The notes below the pieces were generated by a model. That model had not been told where the DNA came from. It made no database searches and saw nothing but the letters and a program-made list of their open reading frames with translations. Shown in pieces: positions 12,346 to 13,518 of a DNA stretch of 13,518 nucleotides. Numbering within the stretch: position 1 is the stretch's first letter; every line of letters starts with the position of its first letter. The DNA lies in contig CAMDCC010000047.1 in NCBI GenBank assembly GCA_945889545.1, positions 1 through 13,518 on the forward strand, in the 5' to 3' direction. A program made the position numbers and the translations under genes. Origin of the DNA: Bifidobacterium breve (lineage in GTDB: Bacteria > Actinomycetota > Acidimicrobiia > IMCC26256 > PALSA-555).

Positions 12346-12362
12346 AGGCCCGTGCTGGGCCT
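12346..12362 (+). terminator. Weak hairpin after the di-iron gene
   Basis: AGGCCC (12346-12351) and GGGCCT (12357-12362) form a perfect 6-bp stem with a 5-nt loop, 17 bases after the stop. No T-run follows. It ends 19 bases before the -10 box of the next gene, so it lies in that promoter's -35 region. Confidence 0.4.
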
Positions 12363-12381
12363 ACAAACTCGCGACAGCGTC

Positions 12382-12387
12382 TATATT
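12382..12387 (+). promoter_or_regulatory. -10 box of a probable leaderless promoter (glycosyltransferase 12394)
   Basis: TATATT, an unusually AT-rich hexamer in this GC-rich DNA, lies six bases before GTG 12394. No ribosome-binding site precedes that GTG. Spacing and absence of a Shine-Dalgarno sequence point to a leaderless message. A -35 box is not evident. Confidence 0.55.
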
Positions 12388-12393
12388 CGGCAC

Positions 12394-13518
12394 GTGCAGG
12401 GGCCTTCGCGCAAGTTCTTCCTCGCGCTCGGAGCGATCACCCTGCTCGGACTCAGTGTCCGGCTCGCGTACACGATCGGTGTTCGCTGGGACCAAAAGCT
12501 CTGGGGCGACGCGTTCCAGTACCACTGGGCGGCCAATGGGATCGCCGAGGGCAAGTGGTTCTACGACTGGATCCCCAAGAGCTTCTCGAGCTCCGTCGAG
12601 TTCGCCAGGGACGCGCCCGAGAGCTGGAGCCGCATCGCGATTCCGCTCGGCCCGTCGGCGGGCAACCCGCCGCTGTACCCGCTGTACCTCGCGGGGTGGT
12701 CGTTCTTCGGCCTCGACACCTACCACTGGCACATGATCGCGTCGGTGCTGCTGGGCACCGCATCGGTGTTCGTGATGGGACTGGTGGGTCGCGAGATCGT
12801 CGGCCCCCGAACCGGGCTGCTCGCCGCCGGGATCGCCGCCGTGTACGCGAACTTCTGGGTGCACGACGCCGTCGGGACCGCCGAGTCGATGGCGATCCTC
12901 GCGAGCGCTGTGATGTTGCTGCTCGCATATCGGGCATGGGACCAGCCGACGCTGCGCAGGGTCGCCGCGCTCGGTGCGATGGGTGGAGTGGCCTCCCTGA
13001 TCCGCGCGGAGTTCGTGATCCTGCTGCCGATGCTCGTGGTTGCCCTGATCGTGCGCCGCTTGTGGGATCGCCCCGTGCGCGAACGGCTCACCTTTCTGGT
13101 GCTGCCCGGTGTCGTGGCGCTGCTTGTGATGAGTCCGTGGGTCATCCGCAACCTGGTGACCTTCGAGAATCCCGTGCTCGTCTCCTCCGATGCGGGGCTC
13201 AGCCTCGCGGCTACCAACTGCGACGCCACGTACCGCGGCGCCGCCCTCGGCTGGTGGGATCCGTCGTGCGTTCCCGGCAAGACCGTCGTGGTTCGCGGGA
13301 AGTGCAAGATCCTGCCGTTGGACTCGCCGGTGGGCCTGAATCGGAAGAACGTGTGTGACCCGACCGAGTCCGATGCCTTGTGGCGCAAGCGCGGTGTGAA
13401 CTACATCGAAGACCACCTCGGTCGACTGCCGGTGGTCCTGCTCGCGCGCGTGGGCAGGATGTGGGAGATCTATCACCCCGGCTCTCCGTATCCCTGGACG
13501 GGTGACCCGGCACCGGAC
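12394..13518 (+). CDS. GT-C membrane glycosyltransferase, GT39/ArnT-like (PMT_2), N-terminal part (3' end outside window)
   Basis: An open frame of 375 codons runs from GTG 12394 to the window edge without a stop. The first span (FFLALGAITLLGLSVRLAYTIGV) is followed by an outside loop with WGDAFQYH (D39), the position of the catalytic acidic residue in GT-C enzymes, and by GNPPLYPLYLAGW, the counterpart of the HPPLYPLLLA motif of this family. More spans follow (SVLLGTASVFVMGLVGREIVG, GLLAAGIAAVYANFWVH, then AESMAILASAVMLLLAYRAW, and FVILLPMLVVALIV, FLVLPGVVALLVMSPWVIRN). A later extracytoplasmic region holds NCDATYRGAALGWWDPSC and more cysteines. These enzymes transfer a sugar from a polyprenyl-phosphate donor to protein, lipid or cell-wall glycan outside the membrane; acceptor and sugar are unknown. 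The start is set by the -10 box six bases upstream and by the position of the first span. Confidence 0.85.
   Translation, partial: MQGPSRKFFLALGAITLLGLSVRLAYTIGVRWDQKLWGDAFQYHWAANGIAEGKWFYDWIPKSFSSSVEFARDAPESWSRIAIPLGPSAGNPPLYPLYLAGWSFFGLDTYHWHMIASVLLGTASVFVMGLVGREIVGPRTGLLAAGIAAVYANFWVHDAVGTAESMAILASAVMLLLAYRAWDQPTLRRVAALGAMGGVASLIRAEFVILLPMLVVALIVRRLWDRPVRERLTFLVLPGVVALLVMSPWVIRNLVTFENPVLVSSDAGLSLAATNCDATYRGAALGWWDPSCVPGKTVVVRGKCKILPLDSPVGLNRKNVCDPTESDALWRKRGVNYIEDHLGRLPVVLLARVGRMWEIYHPGSPYPWTGDPAPD

Noticed and set aside
12361..13476. Open minus-strand frame of 371 codons at the right end
   Set aside because: It mirrors the GT-C glycosyltransferase, whose plus-strand frame has membrane spans, family motifs and a -10 box. 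The reverse frame is Arg/His/Glu-rich with no motif.
1..13518. tRNA genes, CRISPR array, insertion sequence or phage genes
   Set aside because: No tRNA-like fold, spaced repeat array, transposase, integrase or terminal inverted repeats were recognised; the only tandem repeat is the 36-bp one at 7544.

Overview
The window is high-GC, gene-dense DNA that looks actinobacterial. Pointers are frequent GTG starts, several candidate leaderless starts with a TANNNT -10 box 6-8 nt before the start codon, very short intergenic gaps, and a branched-chain-amino-acid-type ABC operon with an acyl-CoA ligase embedded in it. A lineage such as Acidimicrobiia would fit, but that is inference; no rRNA or taxonomic marker is present.

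Layout. (1) 2-547: the 3' part of dapB (lysine/diaminopimelate biosynthesis), cut by the window edge. (2) 566-7480: a compact six-gene plus-strand operon in the order livF, livG, AMP-forming acyl-CoA ligase, livH, livM, livK. The livF/livG, livG/ligase and ligase/livH junctions are 4-bp stop/start overlaps. The 85-bp livH-livM gap holds a 30-codon frame that joins both neighbours by the same 4-bp overlaps. (3) 7607-8200: a TetR regulator preceded by a 13-bp tandem repeat. (4) 8296-8733: a small soluble protein of unknown role. (5) 8745-8820: two strong hairpins between convergent genes. (6) 9432-8848 and 10408-9458, minus strand: a stand-alone DJ-1/PfpI protein and, upstream in the same operon, a DJ-1/PfpI-AraC fusion regulator; both keep the nucleophile-type cysteine. 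(7) 10525-11187: a second TetR, divergent from the AraC-type gene, with a recognisable promoter and palindromes, followed 4 bp later by (8) 11192-12328, a di-iron ferritin-like protein with a complete ligand set. (9) 12394 to the window end: the N-terminal 375 codons of a membrane GT-C (GT39/ArnT-like) glycosyltransferase.

How the genes work together. The liv operon has everything an ABC importer needs: secreted binding protein, two permeases and two ATPases. It also carries an acyl-CoA ligase translated from the same message, so the simplest reading is uptake of a carboxylic acid followed by CoA activation, not amino-acid uptake. The two TetR proteins share an almost identical helix-turn-helix region and are probably paralogues; the second very likely controls itself and the di-iron protein. 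I see no RNA genes, CRISPR array, insertion sequence or prophage, and no gene-free stretch longer than about 130 bases.
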